NCBI GenBank assembly: GCA_022414725.1
Contig: CM039464.1
Coordinates: 51,850,017-51,914,016, forward strand
Origin: Microglena sp. YARC
Lineage: Eukaryota; Chlorophyta; Chlorophyceae; Chlamydomonadales; Chlamydomonadaceae
Length of the DNA stretch: 64,000 nucleotides
Reading direction: 5' to 3'
Below, piece after piece: positions 43,180-54,002 of this stretch (position 1 is its first letter; the number at the start of each line of letters is the position of its first letter). The notes below the pieces were generated by a model, which was not told where the DNA came from, did no database searches, and saw nothing but the letters and a program-made list of their open reading frames with translations. The translations under genes and the position numbers were made by a program.

Positions 43180-43870
43180 AGGCTAACACTGGCCTCTGGC
43201 ATAGCTTTGCTGCAGCTGCTGCTAATGATGATGATGATTTTGATGAAAATCGTACACCACAGATATCGTGAATGGGTGCCTGGTGCCTGGCTGGTGTTAC
43301 AATGCCAATGATCAAATTCCAGCCTTGTTGACTGAGATGCATGTGGTATGCCACAAGAGATAGAGTCTAACACTTGCCTCTGCCATGGCTTTGCTGCAGC
43401 TGCTGCTGCTGCTGATGATGATTTTGATGAAAATCGTACACCACAGATATTGTGAATGGGTGCCTGGTGCCTGGCTGGTGTCACAATGCCAATGATCAAA
43501 TTCCAGCCTTGTTGACTGAGATGCATGTGATATTCCACAAGAGGTAGAGGCTATCACTTGCCCCTGCCATGGCTTTGCTGCAGCTGCTGATGCTGATGCT
43601 GATGATTCTGGTCATGATTTGGACGAACATCATATACCACATATATTGTGAATGGGTGCGTGCCAAGTGCCTGGCTGGTGTTACACCGCCAACAAGCACA
43701 TATCAGCCTTTGTCGGCTTTGATGCATGTGGTCCACCAAAAGAGATAGAAGCTAACACTTGGCTCTGCCATGGCCAGGATGATTCTGGTGATGATTTGGA
43801 TGAATACCAACATCCACATATATATAGAATGTACCCATCAAAAACGATGACCGGCAGTGGTAAGTGACCG
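43180..43870 (+). repeat. Three tandem echoes of the collagen coding end
   Basis: The end of exon 7 (near GATATTGTGGATGGGTACCA to CATGTGGTATGCCACAAGAG) recurs at about 43262-43365, 43445-43545 and 43640-43745. Each copy is preceded by GCTTTGCTGCAGCTGCTGCT or a similar stretch and GATGATGATTTTGATGAAAA. The copies carry frame-breaking changes and lie after the stop codon, so they form a 3' UTR or downstream array. Confidence 0.9.
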
Positions 43871-43904
43871 GCAGTGCAGTGATGACGCGATGATAACACT
43901 TACA

Positions 43905-43990
43905 TATGTGCATACATACATACATACATACATACATACATACATACATACATACATACATACATACATACATACATACATACATACATG
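43905..43990 (+). repeat. (CATA)n microsatellite
   Basis: About 19 uninterrupted CATA units. Confidence 0.95.
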
Positions 43991-44104
43991 AACACGAATG
44001 AAACAGTAGGTAAATTTATACAATCATACGTAAGTGCGTAATTAACATACATACATTTATTCTTGGAGTCTTCAGGGTTGAACCTTATTGAGCTGCTTAC
44101 TGAG

Positions 44105-44720
44105 CTTTGTGCAGTCTTGTGGGATTTTTTGTGCAGTACAGTGTCCTGTACAGTGATCTGCTTACTAATCTGTCTGCAGTAACGTGTTTTGTGCAGTACA
44201 GTGTCCTGCACAGTGATCTGCTTACTCATCTGTCTGCAGTAACGTGTTTTGTGCAGTACAGTGTCCTGTACAGTGATCTGCTTACTCATCTGTCTGCAGT
44301 AACGTGTTTTGTGCAGTACAGTGTCCTGTACAGTGATCTGCTTACTCATCTGTCTGCAGTAACGTGTTTTGTGCAGTACAGTGTCCTGTACAGTGATCTG
44401 CTTACTTATCTGTCTGCAGTAACGTGTTTTGTGCAGTACAGTGTCATGTACAGTGATCTGCTTACTCATCTGTGTGCAGTAACGTGTTTTGTGCAGTACA
44501 GTGTCATGTACAGTGATCTGCTTACTCATCTGTGTGCAGTAACGTGTTTTGTGCAGTACACTGTCCTGTACAGTGATCTGCTTACTCATCTGTGTGCAGT
44601 AACGTGTTTTGTGCAGTGAGCCGATTATATAGCTGTGTGCAGCCTTGGGGGATTTTTTGTGCAGTACAGTGACCTGTACAGTGATCTGCTTACTTGTATG
44701 CGTGCAGCACAATGAGATTT
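44105..44720 (+). repeat. 60-bp satellite
   Basis: Eight near-identical units of TTGTGCAGTACAGTGTCCTG, TACAGTGATCTGCTTACTCA and TCTGTCTGCAGTAACGTGTT plus degraded flanking units. The unit is a multiple of 3, giving open frames on both strands without coding meaning. Confidence 0.92.
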
Positions 44721-44849
44721 TGTGTGCAGCACAGTGTGGCGTGCAGTGAGCTGATTATATAGCTGTGTGCACTGCTGTGGGCTCAATAGATAGGGGGGGG
44801 GGGGGGGTATCCGAATGCAACTACCTGATGTGTCTGGCTGGCTGGCTGT

Positions 44850-44852
44850 TTT

Positions 44853-44895
<43 letters not shown>

Positions 44896-45360
44896 GTCTG
44901 TCTATATGTCTATATGTCTGTCTGTATGCAAGTGTGCATGTGTGTGTATTTGCTTGTATTCTATCAGCCTGTCTGTAGGCCTGGGTGTTTGAGCATGGCT
45001 GCGTGTGGGGTGGGGCGTGTTTGCATAGCTGCATGTAGGCCTGTGTCTGTTAATCCACCACCACCACCACCACAAGCCGCCACCTCCACCACCACCACCA
45101 CCATAATACTCCCCTCCCCCTCCTCCCCTCGTTGGTATGGAAGTGATGTATCAGCCTCCAGGCTTCTTACTGTCTCCTGGGGAGGTGTGCGTATGTATGT
45201 GCTTGTGTGTACAATGTATGTGTGTGAGATGTACCTGCATATGTGTGCAATGTACCTGCATGTGTGTGCAGTGTACCTGCATGTGTGTGTAATGTACCTT
45301 CATGTGTGTGACATGGATGTGTGTGTTAGTGTGTGTTTGTGTGTGTATGAGTAGTAGCAA
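44850..45360 (+). repeat. (TCTG)n and TG-rich minisatellites
   Basis: (TCTG)n occupies 44850-44930, a (CCA)n block 45055-45105, and about five units of TGTGTGCAATGTACCTGCATG 45225-45305. Confidence 0.88.
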
Positions 45361-45446
45361 CCTCCACTTATGGATGTATATTTGTGGTCCTCATACGAGT
45401 ACCGTTAGTAGCAGCCTCCAGTAATGGGTGTGTGTTTGTGTGTGTA

Positions 45447-45634
45447 TAGTAATGATAACGTCTGGTGGGGCGTGGTGTTAAGGGAGCCCTTCGTACGCGG
45501 GTGGGGAGCGGTCTCCTACCTCAACTGGACAAGCTACCATCGCGGTTGACAACGACCTGCAACGCCAAGAGCGACCAAAGGGGGAGTCGAACCCCCGACT
45601 CTTCATCCTCAAGCGATCTGGTATACCACTAGTG
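45447..45634 (-). mobile_element. tRNA-derived SINE, full length
   Basis: In the minus orientation: CTAGTGGTATACCAGATCGC, GGGGGTTCGACTCCCCCTTT (box B), CGCTCTTGGCGTTGCAGGTC, and a 3' end CACCACGCCCCACCAGACGT. TGTGTGTATA borders both sides (45436-45446 and about 45636-45646). The surrounding TG repeats weaken this as a target-site duplication. Confidence 0.85.
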
Positions 45635-45639
45635 TGTGT

Positions 45640-46560
45640 ATAAGTATTAACAACCTGGGCACAGGTAATAAATGACACTCTTTTGCTGATCGCTGGCCTC
45701 GAGAAGAGGAAGACTAACGACCACTCGTGTTGGTGTTTAATTCATTGGTGGTTGGCCCCAGTGAAAGCAAACGGGCTGGCCCCCTCAACCTCACGCCTCA
45801 TAACAAGGTGTATTGAAATTGTTACATCCGAGTAATGCGCCACTCTCAGGACGTGAAGTTAAGGACACCACTGCGTAAGCCGGAGCTAGCAGTAGTCACC
45901 AGTAACAAGGTGTACTATTTATTTATGTATTTGTTTAATGGATGGCTGAAATATGCCGCGCAGCAGTTTTCATGAATTAATTATTCCTTTCTGTCTGACA
46001 TTAGCGTATTGCGATTCACCAACTTGAGATCCTATTATCCTGTCATTTGAATTCGAAACTGAATATTTGAATCATCCTCTGTTTTTTGCAAGGGCCAAGG
46101 GGTACTACCCCCTGGGTGCACTTGAACTTGAACTTGGTTACATGGCTCCAGCCAGCTATTTGCCTGCTCACCGTATTCAGCAGTAATTGTCACCGCCCCC
46201 TGAATTGGGGAGGAAATCCAGTACGTTGGGCATCCTGCCGGCAGCGGAGGAGGCGGAGGAGGAGGAGTCGCGTAAAACCTGAGGGTTCGGCGCTCCGGGG
46301 CTCCCTCAAGCGACACCAGCCAGCGTTGCGCATGGCCTGCGGCTCAAGACCGAGACCGAGACCCAGATAGACCCAGACCCAGACCGAGACCCAGACCTAG
46401 GCCGAGACCCACAGACCCGCAGACCCACAGTCCCACAGTTCCACTGAACCCACAGACTCCAGGGACCCGCAGACCCAGGGGGCTGCAAACTGGTTATGCT
46501 ATGACTGTATTCATAGCATAATATGCGCAAGTGTACACGCCAGCTAGCTGCCGGTATGAC
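45640..46560. repeat. Intergenic with family E fragment and GACCCAGACCGAGA repeats
   Basis: A family E fragment lies at 46118-46195 (ACTTGAACTTGAACTTGGTT). Short repeats of GAGACCCAGACC and CACAGACCCGCAGACCC fill 46345-46480. ACCTAGCC/TACCGGCAGCTG is duplicated at 46540-46595. No gene was recognised. Confidence 0.55.
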
Positions 46561-46799
46561 CTACCCTACCGGCAGCTGACAGTATGACCTAGCCTAGTTA
46601 TGCTGTACTGTATGAGCAAGTTTCCAAGCTTGTGTAACGAAGTTATTTTTTGAAAGGAAAAGCAATATTATAAAAATGGTTTTGGTATATTCAAAAGATC
46701 TGTCTTCAAAGAAACAAAACACATCATAAGAATCGCACAATTAAATTGTCATCCCTAAAATGATGATTTAATTATATCGTATAATTCAATGATCAATAT

Positions 46800-47790
46800 A
46801 GCACGAACTCAGGGCCCCCGTTGGTAAAACGATTGTTTGGGGTTCAGATCATAAATTCCTTTTCTTTTAAGCCCCTCCTGTCACGGTTGGGCAAGTCTAT
46901 TTGGCCCCAGGACTTTAACATACATCGTACTGAGTGTACCTAAACAAAAACTCAGTACCTGTATGCAGGTACGAAAATGCCGGCAAATAGGGTTGGCGGA
47001 AAATCCCCAAAACAACTGAAATTATTTTACGTCATTATAGTTGGCGTATTTTATGAAACTGGGGGGGCGCAAATTGGGGCCGCAAATTGGCTAGAGTTAC
47101 ATATTGGCGGAATCCTTTTACATTGTTTTTTTCATTCAGATTCAGGCGTGAGTCAAAAGGAAACACAGAGCAGCAAAGAGTTAGATGGAAATAAATGTAA
47201 CAATCAAATTCAGAGTATGGTGGGGCAAATTTTATACCACCTACGTTTACTCTGCCAGCAAACACTAAGCCGCAAGGCCAAAAGACAATGCGATTCAAAC
47301 CAGAATCAGGTGTGACTCAAAAGGAAAGGAGTCGACCAGGAGCGGCCTGTCAGAATGCAGCCGCATAACGGCCCCCTTGAAAAATTAAAATGTCACATAT
47401 CACCAATTCAAAATGGACAGTCTGGTGTCCACCTTCAACTCTGCTCGAGTCTTGCCATCCTTCATCTGTTTTGAAGTGAACCCCGCCACAATGTTGGCGG
47501 ACGGCCCTAGTTCCAGGGGCTCCCTGTTTTGGCCCAGGCGCCAAGCCCCACCAGAACTGGCGTGACCCATCCGCCAAAGTTTCGCCTTTCTCTAAGGCGC
47601 ATACGGTATCCTTTCTTAATCAAAACCGTAAATGATCACTGTAACAAGAACTCAAGGCCCTGTCAGTAAAATGATTGTTTGGGGTTCAGTTCATCAATGC
47701 TCCTTGTTTTAAAGCCCTTTCTATCACGGTTGGGCAAGTCCCTACAGCCTATTTGGCCTACCCCTGGACTGTAACATATATTAACAGTAA
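46800..47790. repeat. Two family D repeats flanking an unassigned stretch
   Basis: Family D copies at 46800-46930 and 47630-47790 share AAACGATTGTTTGGGGTTCA and CACGGTTGGGCAAGTC in the same order and orientation. Between them, 46977-47315 is open for 112 codons in one frame but resembles no family I know. TGAGTCAAAAGGAAA is repeated at 47151 and 47314. Read as intergenic. Confidence 0.5.
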
Positions 47791-47942
47791 ATGTGCATAC
47801 AGGAATAGGAATCAGTGTGGCTAAAACTACACTAGCACGCGCTGATTGCATTTCAATAAAGCAACTAAGTGATTCTGTTTCTGTCCCAGTGCTTCTTGCG
47901 GGTTTCATTCTTGTTGTCCTGGGGCAAGGGATAGCTGTGTAG

Positions 47943-48111
47943 TAGGGTTGTTCAGGACGCTGCGTCCTCCGTCACAGATGCAACGTCAAAGGGTCCGTTG
48001 CGTCGCAGGACGCAACACGGGAAGGGTCCGTTGACCAGGAGGGAGGGTCGTAGGCTTGACAATTTGTTGCGTCTCAGGCAGCAGAGCTGGGGGTCCTCCT
48101 GAAGTACCCTG
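47943..48111. mobile_element. hAT-like MITE (GGACGC family), copy 2, with target-site duplication
   Basis: 169 bp from TAGGGTTGTTCAGGACGC to TCCTCCTGAAGTACCCTG. Flanks are CTGTGTAG (47935-47942) and CTCTGTAG (48112-48119), 7 of 8 identical. Relative to the 13063 copy it has about 36 extra bases (CAGGACGCAACACGGGAAGG region). Confidence 0.85.
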
Positions 48112-48170
48112 CTCTGTAGCTGTTTTCAAACCGTAAAAAACGTCACAAATCATTCTCAACAAGTTCTATG

Positions 48171-48338
48171 CAGCGTCGCATGCGTCGCACAAAAATGGCG
48201 GAGAGTGCTCACGACGGAACAACAGGTGGCAACGGAAGCGAGTTAGTCACAAGACAGTTGGCTGACGTGCCAGGCTTCATCGCGGTCAAACGGTCGGTCG
48301 GTCGGACAAATGGGTTAACATGGGGGCTCCTCCAAAAA
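48171..48338 (+). repeat. Dispersed repeat family A, copy 5
   Basis: Runs from CAGCGTCGCATGCGTCGCAC to TGGGGGCTCCTCCAAAAA. It begins with the palindromic GCGTCGCATGCGTCGC word shared with the other copies. Confidence 0.7.
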
Positions 48339-48344
48339 TCTCTT

Positions 48345-48565
48345 GCGTTTCTCCAGGAATGCCATCTGTACTATCCCGTTGATTCGGCGTTGTTCCGCAC
48401 CGCAAGGGCACAGTTCATCACCTTTATGCCCAGAGTAATAGGCCATCAAGTGTTTCTCCAGGAATGCCATCTGTACTATCACATTGATTCAGCGTTGTTC
48501 CGCACCGCAATGGCACAGTTCATCAGCGTTTCTCCAGGAATGCCATCTGTACCATATCTGTAGCT
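48345..48565 (+). repeat. Satellite, about 90-100-bp unit
   Basis: TTTCTCCAGGAATGCCATCT starts three units near 48348, 48449 and 48529; ATTCGGCGTTGTTCCGCACC occurs in the first two. Confidence 0.8.
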
Positions 48566-48669
48566 TTTGAAAACAGCTGCACAGCTGCCCCAGAAATCGG
48601 GACAACATACAGGAAAACCTCTATAAAAATAACCACAAGTACACATGTAAGTTGTACGACCTCTTGCCT

Positions 48670-49310
48670 AGCACGTACTTCAATATAAGCTCTCGGCTCC
48701 TACTGACTTCCTAAAAACACTGCCCCTGACCGAGTGCTTCGCCTACGACCACAAGTAGATCCAGATCGTAGTGTTGAGCCGCCTCCTCATGAAAGCCTTA
48801 CAATGAGCATCAGCTCTCGGCTCCTACTGAATTCCTAAAAACACTGCTCCTTACCAAGTGCTTCGTCTACGACCACAAGTAGATCTAGATCGTAGTGTTG
48901 AGCCGCCTCCTCATGAAAGCCTTACAATGAGCATAAGCTCTCGGCTCCTACTGAATTCCTAAAAACACTGCTCCTTACCGAGTGCTTCGTCTACGACCAC
49001 AAGTAGATCCAGATCGTAGTGTTGAGCCGCCTCCTCATGAAAGCCTTACAATGAGCATCAGCTCTCGGCTCCTACTGACTTCCTAAAAACACTGCCCCTG
49101 GCCGAGTGCTTCGTCTACGACCACAAGTAGATCCAGATCGTAGTGTTGAGCCGCATCCTCATGAAAGCCTTACAATGAGCATCAGCTCTCGGCTCCTACT
49201 GAATTCCTAAAAACACTGCTCCTTACCGAGTGCTTCGTCTACGACCACAAGTAGATCCAGATCGTAGTGTTGAGCCGCATCCTCATGAAAGCCTTACACT
49301 CCGAAGCGTG
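48670..49310 (+). repeat. Satellite, about 124-bp unit
   Basis: Five units of AGCTCTCGGCTCCTACTGAA, TTCCTAAAAACACTGCTCCT, CGTCTACGACCACAAGTAGA and GTGTTGAGCCGCCTCCTCAT. Divergence between units is only a few percent. Confidence 0.9.
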
Positions 49311-49641
49311 CTCAAATCAATCAGTATCATAATCTAATCCTGAACCTATTTCGGCTCATCCTACTACGTACCTTGCCATAAAGATCATTATTACCGCCCT
49401 CAATGTAGGACAGACTCCAGAGTTACACAAAGTCACACCGAGTCACACATGTCACACCGGATGCGGTGCCACTTAGCCCTAAAGGGGTTCGCGTCGAAAT
49501 AAGCATCCGTCGCAAGCCAACTGCCCATGCAACATGAGCGTCAATATAGTTGACCTCCCCTTGAAAGCACTCGTACTCATCCATATATACACAAGCTCTC
49601 TGCCCTGGACCCAGAGCCTAATGACACTGTTCCTGACCCAG

Positions 49642-49837
49642 CAGGGTCCTACAAAGCGCGCTCGGCAGCGCAATTTTGCGCACGCTTTTTGAGCCCCACT
49701 ACGCGTTTCGCACAGATTTTTCAACCCCCCGTGGGTGCAGCGTGCAGTTTTTGCGCTTTTTGCACGACAAAGCGCTGACTAATTTGACGTTTTTGCACTT
49801 TAAGCGCTGACCAAATTTGACAAAATGTAGTACCCTG
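49642..49837. mobile_element. hAT-like MITE (AGCGC-rich family) with target-site duplication
   Basis: 196 bp from CAGGGTCCTACAAAGCGCGC to ATGTAGTACCCTG. Flanks are TGACCCAG (49634-49641) and TGACCCAT (49838-49845), 7 of 8 identical. Confidence 0.87.
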
Positions 49838-50215
49838 TGACCCATGCCTCTCAATGCCAGCCTGTACAATCAATACAATTTGACAAATGTAGTACCCTGT
49901 GACCCATGCCTCTCAATGCCAGCCTGTACAATCAATACAATTTGACAAATGTAGTACCCTGTGACCCATGCCTCTCAATGCCAGCCTGTACAATCAATAC
50001 AATTTGACAAATTAGTACCCCTGTGACCCATGCCTCTCAATGCCAGCCTGTACAATCAATACAATTTGACAAATGTAGTACCCTGTGACCCATGCCTCTC
50101 AATGCCAGCCTGTACAATCAATACAATTGACAAATGTAGTACCCTGTGACCCATGCCTCTCAATGCCAGCCTGTACAATCAATACAATTTGACAAATGTA
50201 GTACCCTGGGACCCA
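49838..50215 (+). repeat. 62-bp satellite that includes the MITE right end
   Basis: Six units of GTGACCCATGCCTCTCAATG, CCAGCCTGTACAATCAATAC, AATTTGACAAATGTAGTACC and CT. The last words, TTTGACAAAATGTAGTACCCTG, are the right terminus of the adjacent MITE, and the first are its target-site flank. Confidence 0.92.
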
Positions 50216-50580
50216 GTGATTAAAAAATAACCACGAGTATATAAAGCCTTATTAAGAGCTAAGCTGCCCGTTGTTGTATGACCTCTTGTCAAACTCATCT
50301 CTAAGCTGCACAGAGAATCTATCGCCTCCTGTACCAGCATTCTTGCCACATGTCGCATGAAGGAGTCCCTCCCGCCTGGAGGGTGACACTTACTATGTCT
50401 GCCATGGTGACTTCCCCCAGCTGCGGCGTACTGGAGATTCCCCTTAACACCACGCCCCTCCAGGCGTTATCTTTTTTTTACGACCTCTTGCTTATCACAT
50501 ACTTTGACATAAGCTCTCTGGCTCCGACATAATTTCTAATAACGCTGCTTCTAGCCAAGTGCATCGACTATAGGATACAG
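50216..50580 (+). other. Intergenic with SINE 3' fragment
   Basis: CCCCTTAACACCACGCCCCT then CCAGGCGTTATC at 50437-50472 is the SINE 3' end only. The rest is unassigned. Confidence 0.6.
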
Positions 50581-50589
50581 CTTGAAAAG

Positions 50590-51780
50590 GCCAAACAACC
50601 TTAGGCCGAACGACCTCAGGCCAAACATAACCACCCACATGCCAAACATGAAGGACCTCATGCCAAACAGGAAGGACCTCATGCCAAACAGGAAGGACCT
50701 CATGCCAAACAGGAAGGACCTCATGTCACACAGGAAGGACCTCATGCCAAACAGGAAGGATCTCATGCCAAACAGGAAGGACCTCATGCCAAACAGGAAG
50801 GACCTCATGCCAAACAGGAAGGACCTCATGCCAAACAGGAAGGACCTCATGCCAAACAGGAAGGACCTCATGCCAAACAGGAAGGACCTCATGCCAAACA
50901 GGAAGGACCTCATGCCAAACAGGAAGGACCTCATGCCAAACATGAAGGACCTCATGCCAAACATGAAGGACCTCATGCCAAACAGGAAGGACCTCATACC
51001 AAACAGGAACTACCTCATGCCAAACAGGAAGGACCTCATGCCAAACAGGAACTACCTCATGCCAAACAGGAAGGACCTCATGCCAAACATGAAGGACCTC
51101 ATGCCAAACAGGAAGGACCTCATGCCAAACAGGAACTACCTCATGCCAAACAGGAAGGACCTCATGCCAAACACGAAGGACCTCATGCCAAACTGGAAGG
51201 ACCTCATGCCAAACAGGAACTACCTCATGCCAAACAGGAAGGACCTCATGCCAAACAGGAAGGACCTCATGCCAAACAGGAAGCACCTCATGCCAAACAG
51301 GAACTACCTCATGCCAAACAGGAAGGACCTCATGCCAAACATGAAGGACCTCATGCCAAACAGGAAGGACCTCATGCCAAACAGGAAGGACCTCATGCCA
51401 AACAGGAACTACCTCATGCCAAACAGGAAGGACCTCATGCCAAACAGGAAGGACCTCATGCCAAACAGGAAGGACCTCATGCCAAACAGGAACTACCTCA
51501 TGCCAAACAGGAAGGACCTCATGCCAAACAGGAAGGACCTCATGCCAAACTCGAATGGCCACATGCCAAACATGGAAGATAGACCTCATGCCAAACATGA
51601 TCGACCACATGCGAAACATGAACGACCACATGCCAAACATGAACGACCACATGCCAAACATGGACGACCTCATGCCAAACATGAACGACCACATGCCAAA
51701 CACAATCGACCTCATGCAAAACATGGACGACCTCATGCCAAACACAATCGACCTCATGCAAAACATGAAAATACAACAAT
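50590..51780 (+). repeat. 21-bp satellite, about 56 units, open on both strands
   Basis: The unit is CATGCCAAACAGGAAGGACC plus T. The + strand from 50582 to 51871 is one open frame of 429 codons (mostly the heptad MPNRKDL), and the minus strand is open for about 357 codons (WHEVLPV). Variants (GGAACTACC, ATGAAGGACC) recur in blocks. After 51560 the unit shifts to AAACATGAACGACCACATGCC. Lack of flanking coding signals makes a protein unlikely. Confidence 0.88.
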
Positions 51781-51892
51781 TAAGATACCAGAATACCAAA
51801 GGAGAATGCCAAATCTTGTTGCGAGACCCTGCCTAGACAGATACCGTAAGAAAACAGTAACAGACACATAGAGGAAAACAGACACATAGAGC

Positions 51893-52078
51893 GGTCGTTA
51901 ATTATGGTCACCACAGCCGGAGGTCTCCGATTCGAATCTGCACTGACATGTGCTCTATAAATCCCTGGTTTCCGTGGTTACCGGTACTGTACGGGGGCCA
52001 CTGTTAACTGCAATGCGCCGACAGTTGGACGCCATACCTGGCGTATAGAACCTTGTAACAATAAAAAAACTAGACACA
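51893..52078 (+). mobile_element. Possible SINE of a second family
   Basis: Starts near GGTCGTTAATTATGGTCACC, has GGTCTCCGATTCGAATCTGC resembling a box B, and ends CGTATAGAACCTTGTAACAA followed by an A-rich tail. Only one copy is in the window, and no target-site duplication was found. Confidence 0.4.
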
Positions 52079-52129
52079 TATTGTATGAAAACATCAGCAC
52101 TTAGGAATGCGCCTCATCAGGTTACGTGT

Positions 52130-52375
52130 CACCTTGCACTGACTCGTTACTCGGGATTGTTACTCGGGATCGTTACTTGGGACCTTTACTAGGAATCATC
52201 ACTCAGCATCGTCACTAGGAATCATTACTCGGGATCGTTACTAGGACTCGTTACTCAAGATCGTCACTAGGACTCGTTACTCGTAACCTTTACTAGGAAT
52301 CATTACTCGGGATCGTTACTAGGAATCATTACTCAGGATCGTTACTTGGGACCGTTACTAGGGATACGATCATTG
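52130..52375 (+). repeat. Short degenerate satellite, about 20-bp unit
   Basis: Twelve or so variants of GTTACTCGGGATCGTTACT and TTACTAGGAATCATTACTC. Confidence 0.8.
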
Positions 52376-52420
52376 CCTTGGAAATGAATACGTAATGGAA
52401 GCTCGAGGGACATAATCTTT

Positions 52421-52618
52421 TTTAGTGGCGAAGCCCCCTCTTCTGGGGGGCGGGAACCCCTAGTGTTACCCATTTGTCCGGACGACCGTCTGACCAAGTG
52501 AACATGATGAAGCCAGACACGTCAGCCAAAGGTCTCGTAACTAACTCGCTTCCCTTGCCACCTGTCGCTCCGTCGCGATCACTCTCCGCCATTTTTTAGC
52601 GTTGCAGGCAACGCTGCA
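52421..52618 (-). repeat. Dispersed repeat family A, copy 6
   Basis: In the minus orientation it runs from GCAGCGTTGCCTGCAACGCT and AATGGCGGAGAGTGATCGCG to GAGGGGGCTTCGCCACTAAA. The left edge is a perfect 18-base palindrome core (AGCGTTGC/GCAACGCT). Confidence 0.7.
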
Positions 52619-52686
52619 TCGAACTTGTTTAGTTGTGATGTTAACCCTAGGGACATGATTTCAGCCCTAGGCGCATAATGTGAGCC

Positions 52687-52944
52687 CTAGTTTTGTGACA
52701 TTAGCCCTAGGAGCACAAGGTTGCGGGACCCTCTTTGACCTCTTTCAATTTTATGGGACCTAATGGCCTTCTTGTGCGACGTCCTCTTCGCACGAGACAT
52801 CGTGCGACCTCCAATTACCGCCGTGGGGTCCTCTGTGGCTAGATCATGCAACGGGTCTCCCCAGGGTGTGTCTCTGAGCACTGTGGCGGTGTCAAACAGC
52901 CCAAACAGCTCAGACATTTTATCAGAGGGCCCCTTTAATTCCAT
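52687..52944 (-). CDS. Short unassigned open frame, possibly an exon
   Basis: 85 codons on the minus strand from an ATG at 52944, with MSELFGLFDTATVLRDTPWG in its first half and a basic Lys/Arg-rich second half. Part of it recurs, decayed, at 53060-53115 (DTAAVLRDTPWGD) and 53720-54002 (MTSLFGLFDAA, then a MITE, then TVPRDT). Repetition of a coding-like segment argues for exon-edge copies of an unidentified minus-strand gene. No family recognised. Confidence 0.3.
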   Translation of the reverse strand: MELKGPSDKMSELFGLFDTATVLRDTPWGDPLHDLATEDPTAVIGGRTMSRAKRTSHKKAIRSHKIERGQRGSRNLVLLGLMSQN

Positions 52945-53375
52945 AAGTGTGCATACGAGGCCCCCTTTTATTTCATCAGAGGGAATAGGTACCTTTCAAT
53001 CTCTTAGGGGGCATAGGCCACTTTCATTCCATCAGAGGCAAGATGTCCCGTTTATTCCATAAACCAAGTCAACCATGCAACATGTCTCCCCAGGGTGTGT
53101 CTCTGAGCACGGCGGCGGTGTCAACAAGCGGATGGACGTGCTGTAGATGCTGCTAACCTTCGAGGTGAAGATACCGGCGTTGGTGATCCCCTCTACGTAC
53201 GACTTCGATCTTCAGCTCCGTCATCTCGTTCAACCCCCTCTCCTGGACATCCTCCGTGGTCACGGCCCCGTTTTCACACTTTTTTCGCATGCTCACACTT
53301 TTTCCATTTTTTTTCTCTTTTCTTTTTTATTTGTGTATGGAAGCTTGTATGATGCATTCCTATACAGCTGACATC
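52945..53375 (-). other. Satellite start and unassigned coding-like stretch
   Basis: 52945-53065 holds the first diverged units of the CATTCCATCAGGGGACATAG satellite. 53066-53290 is balanced in composition; the minus strand reads TTEDVQERGLNEMTELKIEV in one frame before a stop. I do not recognise it. Confidence 0.35.
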
Positions 53376-53572
53376 CCGTTTCGATGCATGGCTCAATGGT
53401 AGAGCTCATCGAAACAAGAAGGTGCAGGGTTCATTTCCCTACCGGTGCGCTTTACTGTTCGTCTTGCTGTCAACCGCCATGGTAGCTTTGGCCAGGTAAA
53501 GTAGCAGTGTGTTCCCTACCGCCGTAAGATGGGGCTCGCTTAATACCACGCCCCACCAGGCGGTATCATTAC
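53376..53572 (+). mobile_element. tRNA-derived SINE with a variant tRNA head
   Basis: The head GCATGGCTCAATGGTAGAGC and GTGCAGGGTTCATTTCCCTA differ from the other copies. The body (TGCTGTCAACCGCCATGGTA) and 3' end (TACCACGCCCCACCAGGCGG) are shared. Flanks TATACAGCTGACATC (53361-53375) and TATGCAGCTGGCAGC (53573-53587) match at 12 of 15 positions, a decayed target-site duplication. Confidence 0.83.
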
Positions 53573-53780
53573 TATGCAGCTGGCAGCTTTGGGCTTGACC
53601 CATCCCAGTGGCTAGGTATTGGGGCTAGCTGGAAGCTGCCATGAGTAGCCCCAAAAAGAAACAGTGGTCTCAAACACATGAAACATTGTTCGACCTCCAA
53701 TTATCATCGTGAGGTCTTCTGTGACCAGATCATGCAACAGGCCTCACCAAGGTGTCTCTCTGGGCACTGTGGCCGCCGTC

Positions 53781-53970
53781 CAGGGTAATTCAAAGCCGCC
53801 GCGCTTTTAAGCGCAGTTTTTTGACCCCCTCTGCGCTTTTTAAGCGCAGTTTTTTGGCAAACCTTGTGGCGCTGCAGAGCAATTTTTGCGCTTTTTGCAC
53901 TACAACGCGCAGTTTTTTTGTTTTCAAGTGCGCTAAAGCGCTGGCCAATTTAGCCATTTGAAGTATCCTG
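53781..53970. mobile_element. hAT-like MITE (AGCGC-rich family) interrupting a repeated coding-like segment
   Basis: 190 bp from CAGGGTAATTCAAAGCCG to TTTGAAGTATCCTG. Flanks are GCCGCCGTC and GCCGCGTC, which differ by one base of length. Removing it rejoins a sequence resembling the minus-strand segment at 52890-52930. Confidence 0.82.
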
Positions 53971-54002
53971 GCCGCGTCAAACAGGCCAAACAGCGAAGTC
54001 AT

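Noticed and set aside
46977..47315. 112-codon frame as a gene
   Set aside because: No family resemblance, located between two copies of a dispersed repeat, and no splice or promoter context.
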